From the NCBI RefSeq assembly GCF_000186345.1, contig NC_014962.1:2232001-2296000 (forward strand): a stretch of 64,000 nucleotides of DNA. Reading direction: 5' to 3'. Position numbers and translations under genes: made by a program. Source of the DNA: Isosphaera pallida ATCC 43644. Lineage in GTDB: Bacteria; Planctomycetota; Planctomycetia; Isosphaerales; Isosphaeraceae. Every line of letters begins with the position of its first letter. The first letter of the stretch is position 1. A model generated the notes under the pieces. It worked only from the letters and a program-made list of their open reading frames with translations. It did not search any database and was not told the DNA's origin. Below are positions 63,540 through 64,000 of this stretch, one piece after another.

Positions 63540-64000
63540 TCAACCAAAGTAGGACAGCAAAACCCCGGCCGCGACCGCCGAACCGATCACCCCCGCGACA
63601 TTCGGTCCCATCGCGTGCATCAGGACAAAGTTCTGGGGATCCGATTCCTGAGCGACCTTGTGGGCCACCCGCGCGGCCATGGGCACCGCCGAGACCCCGG
63701 CCGCTCCAATCAAGGGATTAATTTTTGTCTGGCTGACCAGATTCATGAGTTTAGCGAACAGCACGCCACCTGCGGTAGAAAGGGCAAAGGCCACCATCCC
63801 TAGAACAAAGATCGAGATGGTCTGCCAGGTCAGGAACTCGCCAGCGCGGGTTTTGGCCCCCACGGTCAAGCCTAGCAGGATTGTCACGATGTCGATGAAA
63901 CTGGTCGAGGCGGTTTTGGCCAAGCGTTCGGTCACGAGGCTCTCACGCAACAGGTTGCCGAAAAAGAGCATCGACAGCAGCGGCAACGCTCCGTTGGCCA
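63540..64000 (-). CDS. Na+-translocating decarboxylase beta subunit (OadB/MmdB/GcdB type), N-terminal part outside window
   Basis: Only the C-terminal about 153 codons are visible; the frame stays open to the window edge. The membrane segments include [49 protein letters not shown] and [17 protein letters not shown]. The end [22 protein letters not shown] is typical of the family. These subunits couple decarboxylation of oxaloacetate, methylmalonyl-CoA or glutaconyl-CoA to Na+ export. The adjacent mutase genes point to methylmalonyl-CoA. It is 78 bp upstream of the CoA-transferase. Confidence 0.92.
   Translation of the reverse strand, partial: ANGALPLLSMLFFGNLLRESLVTERLAKTASTSFIDIVTILLGLTVGAKTRAGEFLTWQTISIFVLGMVAFALSTAGGVLFAKLMNLVSQTKINPLIGAAGVSAVPMAARVAHKVAQESDPQNFVLMHAMGPNVAGVIGSAVAAGVLLSYFG

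Overview
The window reads as high-G+C chromosome from a planctomycete, most likely of the Isosphaeraceae/Gemmataceae side; this is an inference from gene content. The pointers are a Ser/Thr kinase fused to a SUMF1-type domain, a giant WD40/caspase-fold lipoprotein, a CxPSR sulfatase fused to an SGNH hydrolase, a YdjY-type secreted protein, two GroELs around one GroES, a DUF58 protein, a GH57 glucanotransferase and a C30/C40 carotenoid operon. Shine-Dalgarno sites are present before only some genes, and GTG/TTG starts are common. No CRISPR array, prophage or intact transposon was seen.

Layout. 1-6.7 kb (+): the end of a kinase-SUMF1 membrane protein, ATGA-coupled to a 1605-residue lipoprotein with two inactive caspase folds, WD40 repeats and an EF-hand loop. 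6.6-9.6 kb (-): XRE regulator, ABC ATPase, ABC-2 permease and Rieske protein. An AT-rich regulatory stretch follows, then (+) a SelU/AhpC-TSA_2 thioredoxin-fold protein whose reading frame is split by one in-frame TGA exactly where the first Cys of its CxxC should be. A hairpin fitting the bacterial SECIS rules lies 21 nt downstream, so this is probably an unrecognised selenoprotein and is the most striking item here. 11-16.7 kb (-): YdjY-like secreted protein and a 1492-residue coiled coil. 17.3-25.8 kb (+): galT, GH57 4-alpha-glucanotransferase, DUF58, ribosomal protein S1, pyrG. 25.9-34.2 kb: SGNH-sulfatase fusion (-), response regulator/HD-GYP (+), tRNA-Arg, a 5'-truncated M48 protease, tRNA-Met, moeA (+), XRE/S24-like regulator (-).

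34.5-44.1 kb (-): csrA, PII, a GT-C glycosyltransferase ATGA-coupled to a Ser/Thr kinase, then the carotenoid operon crtE-crtI-crtB-crtC. 44.4-51.7 kb (-): a protein-quality cluster groEL-groES-groEL-dnaJ-grpE, followed by the small zinc proteins FmdB and YacG. 52.1-54.3 kb (+): methyltransferase and an N-acetylneuraminate-lyase-like aldolase. 54.4-56.1 kb (-): rsmA and ribE. 56.4-64 kb (-): a succinate/propionate module made of a Na+-pumping decarboxylase beta subunit (cut by the window edge), a CoA-transferase, mutA, mutB and meaB, several joined by 4-nt overlaps.

Most genes are housekeeping. The accessory interest lies in the putative selenoprotein, the kinase-SUMF1/pseudocaspase pair, the AT-rich and inverted-repeat regulatory regions, and the truncated M48 gene beside an IS-end-like sequence between two tRNAs.
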